From assembly GCA_963784995.1 (NCBI GenBank), contig CAWATZ010000003.1:1426001-1490000 (forward strand): a DNA stretch of 64,000 bases. Reading direction: 5' to 3'. The notes below the pieces were generated by a model, which saw nothing but the letters and a program-made list of their open reading frames with translations, had not been told where the DNA came from and ran no database searches. The DNA is from CAWATZ01 sp963784995. GTDB taxonomy: Bacteria; Planctomycetota; Planctomycetia; Gemmatales; Gemmataceae. Positions 39,349 to 48,623 of the stretch are shown here, piece after piece. The translations under genes and the position numbers were made by a program. Position 1 is the stretch's first letter; the number at the start of each line of letters is the position of its first letter.

Positions 39349-40241
39349 TCCACGTTCTGCACCAGTTCGCGAATCTTCTCCAGCGTTCCCTTGATCTCGA
39401 CCACGTGCCGGGAAATCTCCACGTCGCTGGCCTTGGAGCCGATGGTGTTGGTCTCGCGGAACATTTCCTGGGTCAAAAACTCCAGTTTCTTGCCGGCGCT
39501 CTCCGGCTCCTGGACGATGTCCTGGAACTGCTCCAGATGGCTGGCCAGGCGAACCACCTCCTCGGCCACGTCGGCGCGCTCGGCAAAGATCGAAACTTCC
39601 TTGATGAGATCGCTACGATCAATCTTCACGTCCAGTTCGCGCAGCAGGGCCTGAACGCGCTCCAGCAGGCGGTCGCGATAGAGCACGGCCACCTGGGGAA
39701 TCCGCTGGCGAATCTGCTCCAGCTGGGCGGCGATGGCGTCGCGATAGCCGAGCAGTTCCTGCGCCATGGCTCGGCCCTCTTCCTGCCGCATCGTCTGCAA
39801 CCGCTGCAGGGCCTGCTCCAGCACCCGCTCCAGGATCGGCCATTCCTCGTCCATCTGGAACGACGACATGGCCGGCTCGGGCACCACGCCGGGCAGGGCC
39901 AGCACCTGCGACAGCAGCACCTGGCCGCCGTCCGGCAACCCCAGCTCCTGGCAAATCTGTCTCACCTGGGTCAGGTAGCTCCGCAGGGCCGGGGCGTTGA
40001 TCTGGAAGTCCGTCGGCGACATTTCCCGCTGGCAGCGCAGGTGGACCTGCAGGGTGCCGCGCTTGACGGACCGGCGAATGACCTTCTCGAACTCCGGTTC
40101 CAGTAAATTGTACGGTTCGGCGGCGCGGAGGATGACCTTGAGGTAACGGTTGTTGACCGCACGCAGTTCAATGGCAACGCTGAGCTTGTCGCTCTGGAAA
40201 CTGGCCTCACCGTAACCTGTCATGCTGAACAGCACGGCCAC
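39345..40241 (-). CDS. yicC: YicC family endoribonuclease
   Basis: YicC-family protein of 298 residues. N-terminus FSMTGYGEASFQSDKLSVAI, ELRAVNNRYLKVILRAAEP and the C-terminal KKLEFLTQEMFRETNTIGSK are diagnostic. E. coli YicC is an RNase that acts on small RNAs; family members are usually next to gmk, as here. The start is GTG at 40241 by alignment of the MxxxxSMTGYG end; an ATG six codons later (40223) is an alternative. Confidence 0.92.
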   Translation of the reverse strand: MAVLFSMTGYGEASFQSDKLSVAIELRAVNNRYLKVILRAAEPYNLLEPEFEKVIRRSVKRGTLQVHLRCQREMSPTDFQINAPALRSYLTQVRQICQELGLPDGGQVLLSQVLALPGVVPEPAMSSFQMDEEWPILERVLEQALQRLQTMRQEEGRAMAQELLGYRDAIAAQLEQIRQRIPQVAVLYRDRLLERVQALLRELDVKIDRSDLIKEVSIFAERADVAEEVVRLASHLEQFQDIVQEPESAGKKLEFLTQEMFRETNTIGSKASDVEISRHVVEIKGTLEKIRELVQNVE

Positions 40242-40296
40242 CTCGTTTGCATGGTGCCCACCTGGCCGTCACACCGCAATCCCGCCCCGGGCCCGC

Positions 40297-40671
40297 TCAA
40301 TCCTTTTCTTCCTTGTCAGGAGCCTTTTCTTCCTTCCCGTCGTCAGGAGGAGGGGGAGCGTCCTGGGGCTTCGTATTGGCAGGCTTCACGGTCTCTTCAC
40401 CGGCCGCAACCGGGGGAAGCGGCTGGATCATCTTGATCATGATCATGATCAGCAGCAGCCAGATGGAGGCCGTGACAATCGTGATCCGGGTAAAGGCGTC
40501 ACCAGCTCGGGAGCCGAAGGCGCTGGAGCCGCCCATGCCGCCGAAGGCGCCGGACAGACCGCCGCCCTTGCCGCGCTGGATCAGCACCAGCAAGATCAGG
40601 AACAGGCCGGTGAAAAACAGGACGATGTTCAGGAAGGGCGGAACCCAGGGCCAGACGGCCAGCATGTTCAT
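40297..40671 (-). CDS. secG: preprotein translocase subunit SecG
   Basis: SecG of about 124 residues with two membrane helices: FLNIVLFFTGLFLILLVLIQ and ITIVTASIWLLLIMIMIKMI. Between them is the conserved RGKGGGLSGAFGGMGGSSAF loop. It stabilises SecYEG during export. The start at 40671 has gaggatcgtggtc upstream; a GTG at 40686 is less likely. The C-terminal tail is Pro/Lys/Glu-rich (PPPPDDGKEEKAPDKEEKD), common in planctomycetes. It follows tpiA, a frequent pairing. Confidence 0.92.
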   Translation of the reverse strand: MNMLAVWPWVPPFLNIVLFFTGLFLILLVLIQRGKGGGLSGAFGGMGGSSAFGSRAGDAFTRITIVTASIWLLLIMIMIKMIQPLPPVAAGEETVKPANTKPQDAPPPPDDGKEEKAPDKEEKD

Positions 40672-40819
40672 GACCACGATCCTCACGTGTCTCCTGCCTG
40701 GTGGGCCCCACCGGAATCAAGGCGAGGTCTGCCGGGTAGCGAGAAATTGTTATTATAGGAAGACAAGGCAATCGGAAAAGAGGAATTTTCCGACGGCATC
40801 AGCCCCAGGCCCACGCCGT

Positions 40820-40900
40820 CCGAGCCGCGCACGCAGCGCAGCGGAGTGAGCGGTCCTGCCACACAGCCGCTTACTCCGCTGCGCTGCGTGCGCGGCTCAG
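40820..40900. repeat. 34-base near-perfect inverted repeat overlapping the tpiA stop
   Basis: Left arm 40820-40853 (gccgcgcacgcagcgcagcg and onward) and right arm 40867-40900 match with two mismatches, loop about 13 bases. The right arm supplies the last bases and the TGA of tpiA (40897-40899). It could be a processing or attenuation hairpin between tpiA and secG, or an inserted dispersed repeat. No T-run follows. Confidence 0.75.
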
Positions 40901-41651
40901 ACGGCGCTGCGGACGATGGCCAGGAACTGATCGGCCTTGAGGCTGGCTCCGCCGATCAGGCCGCCATCAACGTCGGGCAGTTTCATCAAGGCCGGCGCGT
41001 TCTCCGGAGTGACGCTGCCGCCGTACTGTATTAGAAGCGCTCGAGCCGATTCCTCGCCAAAGAGTTCCGAAATTCTTTGCCGAACGTGGGCCGCCTCCTC
41101 CTGCGCCTGCTCCGGAGTGGCCACGACGCCGGTGCCGATGGCCCAGACCGGTTCATACGCAATGACCACCCGGGCCAGGTTCGCCGGGGTCAGTCGAGCC
41201 AGCCCGGCACAGAGCTGGAAACGCATCACCTCCTTGGTCCGGTTGGCCTTGCGCTCTTCCAGGGTTTCGCCGATGCACAGGATCACCTGCAAGCCCGCCT
41301 CCACGGCCGCGACCACCTTGCGGTTGATCAGCTGATCGGTTTCGCCCAGTTTGTGCCGGCGTTCACTGTGGCCGACGATCACGTACTGGCAGCCGAGGTC
41401 CTGAAGCATGGCCAGGCCCACCTCGCCCGTGAAGCGCCTTCCTTCTCCGGATAGACGTTCTGGGTGCCGAGGCCGACCACGCTGCCCTTGACCACCTCGC
41501 CGACGAGGCCCAGGTAGGGAGCCGGCGGACAGACCCCGACGCGGACCTGGGTGTCACCGCCGACGACGCGGACCACGGCCTCCGCCAGCTGCCGGGCCGT
41601 GGTGGAGGTGGTGTACATCTTCCAGTTGCCGACAACCAGTTTTTGACGCAT
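40897..41651 (-). CDS. tpiA: triosephosphate isomerase
   Basis: Triosephosphate isomerase, about 251 residues (glyceraldehyde-3-phosphate to DHAP). It starts MRQKLVVGNWKMYT at 41651, with the catalytic Asn/Lys of NWKM. His is in YVIVGHSERR, Glu in VVIAYEPVWAIGTG, and the phosphate loops are LLIQYGGSVTPENA and GGLIGGASL. A one-base deletion at about 41430 separates TQNVYPEKEGA from FTGEVGLAMLQDLGCQ; residues on both sides are conserved, so this housekeeping gene is almost certainly intact in the organism. That is the best single argument that shifts elsewhere are sequencing errors. Confidence 0.93.
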
Positions 41652-41909
41652 GGGGAAACTCCCGAGCCTGCGATTGATCCTGTTTGTGCGCTGCCAGGGA
41701 TACTGTAGTGACCGCCGAACGGTGGAACACCCTGGCGTTGGTTGCGGGAGTGATGCAGTCTCGTTCGTTTCCTGCAATGGAGAAGATTGAAGGAGTGCGG
41801 GCCGCGTTGGGCCCGGTGCTTGCAGGTATGAATGACAGGATCGAGGGAGTGCGGGCCGCGTTCCGCAGGGGCGACTCTGCGGAACGGGCGGGGCAGGTGA
41901 GGCTGGGGA
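41652..41909. other. intergenic spacer before tpiA
   Basis: A 258-base gap holding the tpiA promoter region. It contains two imperfect direct copies of gagtgcgggccgcgtt (41796 and 41848 regions) about 53 bases apart. No ORF or hairpin terminator is evident. Confidence 0.4.
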
Positions 41910-42542
41910 TCACTTGGTCATGAGCCCCATCTGCAATTCCTTGACGGCCGATTGCAGGTGCTTGAGGATTTGTGCTTGTGACTTCCCCGGGAGCTGTTGC
42001 TGCACTTGCTGGTGAACCACCGCCAAGCCCTTGAGCGCCTGCTGCATCAGCGCGTCAGAACCCGGCTGTCTTTCGACGTGCCTGGCCCCCGGGGGTGCTT
42101 TCCCGGGTGGGGGGATCTTGTAGGCTGCGGCCGCCTGTTTGTTGAGAGTCGCCATCTCCTTTTGCAGCGCGCTCATGGCGCCGATGACTTCGTTGATTGC
42201 CTTGACGCGGTGCCCGCCGTAGTCGGCTTTGGGTTGCACCAGACCGGCGTGGATCTGAAACAGTTCCGCGAGCACCCCGCCGATCGCATTGACCTGGACG
42301 GCGGCGTTTGGCACCATCGGAGTCCCCGGGTGCCCACCGGGCGTCTTGCCCGGATGCGGCGAAGTACCCGGGTGTCCGCCGGGCGTCTTGCCCGGATGCG
42401 GCGAAGTGCCCGGGTGTCCGGTCGGCGGCTTGCCCGCGCCACCATGCTTTGAGCCCTTGTTCGGTTTCGCCGCCCCCCAGGCAGCAAGCACCAGCACCAG
42501 CCCCACGGACACCAGGCACCGCAAGCAGTTTCGACGTACCAC
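41910..42542 (-). CDS. secreted protein with GHPG tandem repeats
   Basis: Protein of about 210 residues from a GTG at 42542, chosen for the strong Shine-Dalgarno (aggagggatttcccgtg). The signal segment is CLVSVGLVLVLAAWGAAK. Residues ~42-74 are tandem units of GHPGTSPHPGKTPG (DNA period 42 bases, 42321-42419), then a helical domain VNAIGGVLAELFQIHAGLVQ and a Gln-rich C-terminus (HQQVQQQLPGKSQAQILKHL). No known family. Tandem repeats suggest a flexible linker that may vary in copy number. Confidence 0.65.
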   Translation of the reverse strand: MVRRNCLRCLVSVGLVLVLAAWGAAKPNKGSKHGGAGKPPTGHPGTSPHPGKTPGGHPGTSPHPGKTPGGHPGTPMVPNAAVQVNAIGGVLAELFQIHAGLVQPKADYGGHRVKAINEVIGAMSALQKEMATLNKQAAAAYKIPPPGKAPPGARHVERQPGSDALMQQALKGLAVVHQQVQQQLPGKSQAQILKHLQSAVKELQMGLMTK

Positions 42543-42710
42543 GGGAAATCCCTCCTGAAGCGATTCCAATGGAGTTGGGCGATCGGCCACGTGGTTCACT
42601 TCCGGTCTGGCTCGACCGCAACCCCTATCCCTTATGAGATTGCAGGACGGGACGAAATCTTTCAGAAGAAGTGCCAGCCGTGTCCCAGGTCGTGTCCTGG
42701 CTGGGTGGCT

Positions 42711-45700
42711 TCATGGGTGATCCTCGTTGCTTGCGGGTTGGTTCGCTTGCGAATCCTTCTTTTTTTGCCAGTCCACGGGAGCGAGCAAGCGGAAGGTGTC
42801 GTCCGCATCCATTTCCAGGCCGGTCATCCGCTCCAGTAACCGGGTAATGGCAGCGGGGTCGCCGGCAAGGGGAGTTGGGATCGCCCACAGGCGGGCCATC
42901 GAATCGGCTCCACAGGTGACAGCGGTTCGACCGTCCGGGCTGCCGAGGGCGAAGTCCACGTGGCTGCTGTGGTGCAGCGCCGGACCGACAGGCAGACCCG
43001 TGTCGGCGTGCCAGAGCCGGGCCGTGCTGTCCGCGCTGGCCGTCAGGATCAGCTGGCCGGCCGCAACGTAGGACAGGGAGTTCACCGCGCCCTGATGCTG
43101 CATGGGTCGGCCGATCGGCTTGCCGGTTGCTGCTTCCCAGCGCCGGGCGTTGCCGTCGGCCTCCCCGGTGAGAATGGTTCGGCCGTCCGGGCTGAAGCAG
43201 ACCGAGCGAACCGCGTCCCGATGGCGGGGAAGCGGCTCTCCAAGCGGCTCGCCCGTCTCGGCGTTCCAGAGCCGGGTCACGTGATTCACACCGCCCGTGA
43301 GGACGGTCCGGCCATCGGGACTGAAAGCCAGCCCGAGAATTCTCCCCCCGTGCTTCATCAAGGCGCCGATCGGTTGGCCGGTCTCGGCGTTCCAGAGCCG
43401 GGCGGCGAGTCCGTCCGCCTTGTTGGTCTCGGTCCCGCAGGTGACCAGTTTCTTCCCATCCGGGCTCAGGGCCATCCGGCTGATCTTGGCGCCGTGGGGG
43501 CCGGCCGCGCCTTTTCGCCGGGCGGCGGCGACATCCCAGAAATGGACGACCTGGCGGGTATTGTCGGCAGTGTAGATCGTCGAACCATCCGGGCTAAAAG
43601 CCACGGCCGCGACCCAGTTCTCGCCCCAGCCCATGCTGTTGGTGTGGGGGTACTCCTTGAGATTCGCGCCGCTGGCAACGTCCCAGAGGATGGCCCGGTT
43701 GCCGACGATCTGGCATCCGGTAAGGACGGTGCGATTGTCGGGGCTGAAGGCGGCACAGGAGACGCGGGTCTCCGGGTAATGGAGCAGGGCGCGCAGCAAG
43801 GCGCCTCGGCCCAGCGACCAGATCCGCAGGGTTTTATCGACCGAGCCTGTCACGACATGCCGGCCGTCCGGTGTGAAGGCAACAGTTCTGACGGCGCCGC
43901 TGTGCTGGAGCAGGGCCCCGTGGGGTAATCCCTTTGCCGAGTCCCAGAGTCGGGCCGACCGGTCGTTGCTGGCGGTCGCCAGCAACCGGCCATCGGGGCT
44001 GTAGGCAATGGCAAGCACCTCCGCCTGGTGCGCGAGCTTCGGGCCGAGGGCCCGGCCCGAGCCGAAGTCCCACTGCCGGGCCCAGGCGATGTCATTGAGT
44101 CCCGTGGCCACCCGCCTGCCATCGGGGCTGACGGCGATGCTGAAGACGATCGAGTCCCTGTCCGAGTCCCGCCAGGCCTCTCCCACGGGCCTTCCGGTCG
44201 AGGCGTTGCGGATGGCATAGCGGCCGAAGTAAGCGCCGTACAGAACGGATTGGCCGTCCGGGGTGAACGTGACGCACAGGACAACCTCGCTGTGCCTCAT
44301 CACCGGCGCTGTGCGCTGGCCGCTGGCGGCGTCCCAGATCCGAACCGTCCTGTCACCGCCTCCGGTTGCAAAGCGGTTGCCGTTTGGGCTGAAGGCAACG
44401 CAGGTCACGCCGTGCCGGAAGCGGGGTTCCGGTGACTTTTCGCGCGGATAGTGGACGACAGTAAGCGCGGGCTCCGCCGGGCCTGCCCGGCCAGCTAGAG
44501 CTGGCGGCGCCTCCCACAGGCGTGCCCGACCGTCTTCGCAGCCGGTCAGCAGCCTGTTCTCACGAGGGTGGAAGGCGATGGCGTAGACCGGCCCGGGATG
44601 CACGAGCGGCTCTCCGACCTGCTGCCCCGTCACCAGATCCCAGAACCGCACCATGCCATCCTGAGAGCCGGAAGCGGCCAGCTTGCCATCGGCGCTGACG
44701 GCCACGGTGTGGACGGCGCGGGGATGCTGGATCACGTGCTGCAATTCGTGAACCTCCCGCATCCAGGCGCCGAGGTTCCAGCGAATGGCCTCCTCCAGAT
44801 CGCCGGCTTCCGCCTGGCGGGAGATTTCCAGACCCCGGGCCATGAGCAGCAGGCCACGGTTCACGTCCCCCTCCTCGCATTGAATCAGGGCCCGACCCAG
44901 CATCGACGCGGCCGCCTGGCGCTGGGCGTCCTTGCGTGCCTGCTGGGATTCCGCCAGCGCCCGTTCCGTCCTGTCCTTGGCGTCGGCCAGCCGGGCCGCG
45001 CTCCGCGCCTCGGTCAGGGCAAACAGAGCCGTCCCCGCCACCGCGGCCAGCAGCAGGACCAATCCCAGGCCGTACGCGGTCGCCGCGGCGGGATGGCGCC
45101 GGCACCAGCGCCAGCCGCGCTCCAGCCGGCCGGTAGGCCGGGCCGTGATCGGCTCACCCCGCAGGAACCGCTCCAGGTCGTCGGCCAGGGCGGCGGCGCT
45201 GGCATAGCGCTGCCCGGGCTGCTTGTGCAGACACTTCAGACAGATCGTCTCCAGATCGCGCGGCGCCCGGGGCTGCAGTTCCCGGACGGGCACGGGCTCG
45301 TGGGTGGTCACCTGCAGCACCGTGTCCAGCGCGGTCGCCGCCCGGAAGGGAGGCCGGCCGGTCAGCAGCTCGTAGAGGATGGCGCCCAGCGCGTAGACGT
45401 CCACGGCCGGCCCAATGTCCCGGACCTTGCCGCTGGCCTGCTCCGGGGCCATGTAGCTGGGCGTGCCCATGATGCTGCCCGTGCTGGTCTGACCGGCCTC
45501 ATCCAGTTTCCGGGCCAGGCCGAAGTCGGTGATCTTGGGAACGAAATCAACCACGGATGACACGGACGACACAGATGAAGAAGTTCTTGTCCTGGTTTGA
45601 TCCGTGTCGTCCGTGTCATCCGTGGTTGATTGTTTTTGCAGCAGGACGTTGGCCGGCTTGAGATCGCGATGGACCACGTTGTGCTGGTGGGCGGCGTGGA

Positions 45701-46343
45701 TCGCCCGGGCCAGCGTCTCCAGCATCCGGGCCGCGTCCTCGGCCGGCAGGGGCCTGCCGGCCAGGTGTTTCTCCAGGCTGCCGCCGGAGCAGAACTCCAG
45801 GGTGAGGAAGGGGAGCCCATTGTGTTCGCCGACCTCGAAGATCTGGACGACGTTGGGGTGCTGCAAGCGCGCCACCGCCTCCGCCTCGGTGCGAAAGCGG
45901 GCCAGGATGGCGGGACTGGCATGGCCGCCGGCCAGGATCATCTTCAGGGCCACCACACGGTCCAGACTGATCTGGCGGGCCTTGTAGACCACGCCCATGC
46001 CGCCGCGGTCCAGCTCGCCCAGGATCTCGTAGCCCGGCAGTGCGGGAAGGCAAGGAGCGGCAAGCATTCCGTTCGCTTCCGCGCTGCCGGGAGGGTGTGT
46101 CGGTCTCAGCGAGTCTGACAGCGGCGCCGTGTCCGGCAACGACCGGAACACCGACCGCAGTCCTTCTGCTCCGCGCAGACAGCGGACCAGCGCATCGTCC
46201 TGGGCACCGGCCAGGATCGGGCTGCAATCCGGACCCTGGGCCAGGAACTCTTCGATTTCCTCGGCCCGCTGCGGTTCGCACCGGCCCAGGCAAAAGGCCT
46301 GCAATTCTGCCGGGTCGGGAGGCTTGATCGGTTGCTGTCCCAT
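42711..46343 (-). CDS. Ser/Thr protein kinase fused to a WD40 propeller
   Basis: Protein of 1,210 residues. The kinase domain is at about 105-385: GELDRGGMGVVYKARQ, Lys134 in VVALKMIL, HRDLKPANVLL (225-235), ITDFGLARK (272-280), GTPSYMAPEQASG. A membrane helix follows (GLGLVLLLAAVAGTALFAL, ~435-455), then a coiled region and roughly 12-14 WD40 repeats to the C-terminus (for example YSPDGRLLATASNDRSARLW). The N-terminal ~60 residues are the helical kinase leader. It should sense at the membrane and phosphorylate in the cytoplasm. Odd feature: ~30 extra residues between HRD and DFG are encoded by an inverted repeat (45546-45630). It lies downstream of a small secreted protein and an ECF sigma gene. 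Confidence 0.9.
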   Translation of the reverse strand: MGQQPIKPPDPAELQAFCLGRCEPQRAEEIEEFLAQGPDCSPILAGAQDDALVRCLRGAEGLRSVFRSLPDTAPLSDSLRPTHPPGSAEANGMLAAPCLPALPGYEILGELDRGGMGVVYKARQISLDRVVALKMILAGGHASPAILARFRTEAEAVARLQHPNVVQIFEVGEHNGLPFLTLEFCSGGSLEKHLAGRPLPAEDAARMLETLARAIHAAHQHNVVHRDLKPANVLLQKQSTTDDTDDTDQTRTRTSSSVSSVSSVVDFVPKITDFGLARKLDEAGQTSTGSIMGTPSYMAPEQASGKVRDIGPAVDVYALGAILYELLTGRPPFRAATALDTVLQVTTHEPVPVRELQPRAPRDLETICLKCLHKQPGQRYASAAALADDLERFLRGEPITARPTGRLERGWRWCRRHPAAATAYGLGLVLLLAAVAGTALFALTEARSAARLADAKDRTERALAESQQARKDAQRQAAASMLGRALIQCEEGDVNRGLLLMARGLEISRQAEAGDLEEAIRWNLGAWMREVHELQHVIQHPRAVHTVAVSADGKLAASGSQDGMVRFWDLVTGQQVGEPLVHPGPVYAIAFHPRENRLLTGCEDGRARLWEAPPALAGRAGPAEPALTVVHYPREKSPEPRFRHGVTCVAFSPNGNRFATGGGDRTVRIWDAASGQRTAPVMRHSEVVLCVTFTPDGQSVLYGAYFGRYAIRNASTGRPVGEAWRDSDRDSIVFSIAVSPDGRRVATGLNDIAWARQWDFGSGRALGPKLAHQAEVLAIAYSPDGRLLATASNDRSARLWDSAKGLPHGALLQHSGAVRTVAFTPDGRHVVTGSVDKTLRIWSLGRGALLRALLHYPETRVSCAAFSPDNRTVLTGCQIVGNRAILWDVASGANLKEYPHTNSMGWGENWVAAVAFSPDGSTIYTADNTRQVVHFWDVAAARRKGAAGPHGAKISRMALSPDGKKLVTCGTETNKADGLAARLWNAETGQPIGALMKHGGRILGLAFSPDGRTVLTGGVNHVTRLWNAETGEPLGEPLPRHRDAVRSVCFSPDGRTILTGEADGNARRWEAATGKPIGRPMQHQGAVNSLSYVAAGQLILTASADSTARLWHADTGLPVGPALHHSSHVDFALGSPDGRTAVTCGADSMARLWAIPTPLAGDPAAITRLLERMTGLEMDADDTFRLLAPVDWQKKKDSQANQPASNEDHP
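45546..45630. repeat. inverted repeat inserted in the kinase catalytic domain
   Basis: Left arm 45546-45576 and right arm 45600-45630 are reverse complements with one mismatch over 31 bases (core accacggatgacacggacga). They encode residues ~238-266 (STTDDTDDTDQ, then SSSVSSVSSVVDF), between the catalytic loop and DFG. The reading frame is kept. Confidence 0.9.
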
Positions 46344-46533
46344 GGGTTTCCGTGCAACGCCTGACGAGTGCTTGTTTCAGCGAGCGGGAAACAGGCATCC
46401 CCGCCCCGATCCTCACCAGCTGTCCCTGGGTACGTGTTCCGGAATTGTACCCTGGCCGTTGTCCGTTGTCAGCAAAGAAGCCGCGGCAACTTCTCTGCCA
46501 ACCGACAACGGCAACCAACCGGCAGGTCCGGAC

Positions 46534-46959
46534 TCACTTCAGTTTCTCGAACACGATGGTAATCTTGTATTTGAGACCGCTCCCTCGCTCCAGTTCGCCC
46601 TTCCAGGTGAGCACGTTGGGGTTGTCTCGGTGGAGTTCGGTCTTGCCTTTCAGTTTGCCAAAATCGGCGTCGATCTTGACGTGCGTCTGGGAAACGTCCT
46701 CATAGGTGCCGACCTGCTTGCTATGCGGGTTGACGATCTTGTTGTTGTGGGCGAAGAACGTGCCCTGCACGACCAGTTTACCTTTCTCATCAACGATCTT
46801 GTAATCCCACTTCGCGCCGACCGTTTGGGCATGGAGGGGCTTGGGACCAGCGGGCACGTGCGGCTTGCCCTTCTGCATGGCGTTGGCCGACGACCAACCG
46901 CAGACGAGGACGAGGGCTGCGACAACCAGGAACGCTCTGCCGACGGTCAAACGAAACAT
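46534..46959 (-). CDS. small secreted protein
   Basis: Protein of 141 residues with a signal peptide (FLVVAALVLVCGWSSANA). The rest is beta-rich (WDYKIVDEKGKLVVQGTFFA; TWKGELERGSGLKYKITIVF) with no named domain. The start at 46959 has ggaaaggtgaacc upstream. It lies between an ECF sigma gene and a kinase-WD40 gene on the same strand, so it may belong to that signalling unit. Confidence 0.65.
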   Translation of the reverse strand: MFRLTVGRAFLVVAALVLVCGWSSANAMQKGKPHVPAGPKPLHAQTVGAKWDYKIVDEKGKLVVQGTFFAHNNKIVNPHSKQVGTYEDVSQTHVKIDADFGKLKGKTELHRDNPNVLTWKGELERGSGLKYKITIVFEKLK

Positions 46960-47121
46960 GGTTCACCTTTCCAGGGGACTCGAAGAAAGGCCGCACCGAG
47001 CCGGATGCGGCGGACGTCCGCCGGGATCGGCTGCGGTTGGCTTGAAGTGAAATTGCCGCAGCGGCCGAAATCTTTCAGAAAAGATGCCTGGCGCGGAAAA
47101 AGTATCGAGAGCCGCTTGTCC

Positions 47122-47709
47122 TCAGATGTCCATCAGGCCGCGCAGTTCCCCGCGCAGCCGGGCCAGGACGCGGGCCTTGGCAATGTAAACGGCGTTGGCC
47201 GTGAGGCCCAGGGCCTGGGCCACCTCGGCGACGGGATGATCTTCCAGCACCAGCATCTGGAACACCTTCCAGGTCGTCGGGCTGAATTCCGCCTGAATGC
47301 TGGCCATCGAGCGGCGCACCAGATACTCGTCGTGTTCCTTGTCCCATTGCCGGCTCAGGGCGCTGTCGGGGTCGGCGAGCTGGTCGAGCCAATCGGTCAG
47401 GGGCACTGGCACCACGGCAGCCTGGCGGTGGCGCTGTCCCCGCAGGAAATGGCACACCCGATTGGTCAGGATGGTACGAAGCCAGGTGCGAAACGCGCCC
47501 GGCTGGCCGTTATGCACGAACTGGGGCAGCTTTTCGCTGACCACCAGCAGGATCTCTTGCAGCAGGTCTTCCACGTCGGCCGGCTGCAGTTGATGGCGGC
47601 TCAGCCAGCCGCGCAGCCACGGCTCGTAGATGGCCAGCAGCCTCTGCCAGGCCTGATGATCCGTGCGATCCTGCAGCCGTTCCAGCAGACTGTGCGACGT
47701 GGCGAACAT
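47122..47709 (-). CDS. ECF-type RNA polymerase sigma factor
   Basis: ECF sigma factor of 195 residues. Region 2: LQPADVEDLLQEILLVVSEK and FRTWLRTILTNRVCHFLRGQ. Region 4: FQMLVLEDHPVAEVAQALGL then TANAVYIAKARVLARLRGEL. The ATG is at 47709. It is the first gene of the run leading to the secreted protein and the kinase-WD40 fusion, so it may be regulated by that kinase. No anti-sigma factor is visible. Confidence 0.88.
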   Translation of the reverse strand: MFATSHSLLERLQDRTDHQAWQRLLAIYEPWLRGWLSRHQLQPADVEDLLQEILLVVSEKLPQFVHNGQPGAFRTWLRTILTNRVCHFLRGQRHRQAAVVPVPLTDWLDQLADPDSALSRQWDKEHDEYLVRRSMASIQAEFSPTTWKVFQMLVLEDHPVAEVAQALGLTANAVYIAKARVLARLRGELRGLMDI

Positions 47710-47905
47710 CGGGTCTCTCCCTGAGACTCCCTTTCGCAGCCCCTCTCACGTCCCCTGAATGCTGTCGATCGGCCGACCAGCCGAGGTCGCTGATCGCCGG
47801 TTCCAGTTCCGGAAAGCAGGCGTGCAGCAGTGTCTCTGTGATCGAAGGTATGAATAGGCGGAGGGCCGCTGCCTGGCAAGATGACAGGAAAAGGACCGCC
47901 TCACT

Positions 47906-48117
47906 GGCCGGCCCGGATCACCCCAACCTGCAGCAATTCCCCCGCGTAGTTCGGCTTCGCCCCCGTCCAGCCGCCGACCTGCCCGCCGCGGCCAGTCCCC
48001 GGGTGAGCACGTACCAGCAAAAGTAGCAATGATTGCTGGTCGCTCCCGGCAGCGCATCCGGGTCCCTGGCCAGGATCTCATCGCGGATGGCCAGCAGTTC
48101 CTCGCGGCTTGAAAAAG
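47906..48117 (-). pseudogene. truncated copy of the radical-SAM gene tail
   Basis: About 200 bases nearly identical to the 3' end of the radical-SAM gene (49630-49850). In one frame it still reads LLAIRDEILARDPDALPGAT and SNHCYFCWYVLTRGLAA. About 16 bases are missing relative to the intact copy (in the run near 47988), which breaks the frame, and no upstream radical-SAM domain is present. It ends against aaaaagggacggatct, a motif that also follows the intact gene. It is a broken duplicate. Confidence 0.75.
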
Positions 48118-48172
48118 GGACGGATCTGAAATCACACAAGTCTGTGGTGATTTCGGGCCCACCACAATGTCG

Positions 48173-48538
48173 TCATTCACACGGCCGGTCTGCCTCCGTC
48201 TCCGGTCCGCTGAATTCCTGCTCGCAGCCGAGGAGCGCTAACCAATCTCGTAAACCGGGCCGTCTTTGAAGCCAACCGCGCACCACGCCACGCCACCACT
48301 CGGGCGCGGAGCCTTGGAGGCTGGCGGTGTATTCTTGCCGGAGCCCTTCACGCCACTCAGGCCAGTGAGTCTCCAAGAAACCCAAGAGGTCTGCGTGGGT
48401 GACGCGACGGTGTTTGCCGGCGTCTGTGTGGCTGGCCGGCAGCTTGCCACCGTCGATCCACTTGCGGACTGTCCGGGAGGACACGAGCAACATCATCGCC
48501 AGTTCCCCAGTCGTGTAGATCCGCGCCGCCAGAGACAT
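48173..48538 (-). CDS. excisionase-type helix-turn-helix protein
   Basis: DNA-binding protein of about 121 residues beginning MSLAARIYTTGELAMMLLVS at 48538, preceded by gaggtggtcgg. The pattern YTTGELAMMLLVSSRTVRKW followed by DGGKLPAS and RRVTHADLLGFLETH is the excisionase/MerR-like helix-turn-helix. The C-terminal part (EWWRGVVRGWLQRRPGLRDW) is not recognised. Such proteins regulate or bind ends of mobile elements, which fits the accessory islet. Its start lies 85 bases beyond the downstream end of the antitoxin gene. Confidence 0.7.
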   Translation of the reverse strand: MSLAARIYTTGELAMMLLVSSRTVRKWIDGGKLPASHTDAGKHRRVTHADLLGFLETHWPEWREGLRQEYTASLQGSAPEWWRGVVRGWLQRRPGLRDWLALLGCEQEFSGPETEADRPCE

Positions 48539-48623
48539 ACCGACCACCTCGGAGCCCAAGAACCGCCCTCTCGCCACCACACCGCAAAGCTCGTCAGCCG
48601 GGGTCGCGGGCAGAGACTTCACG

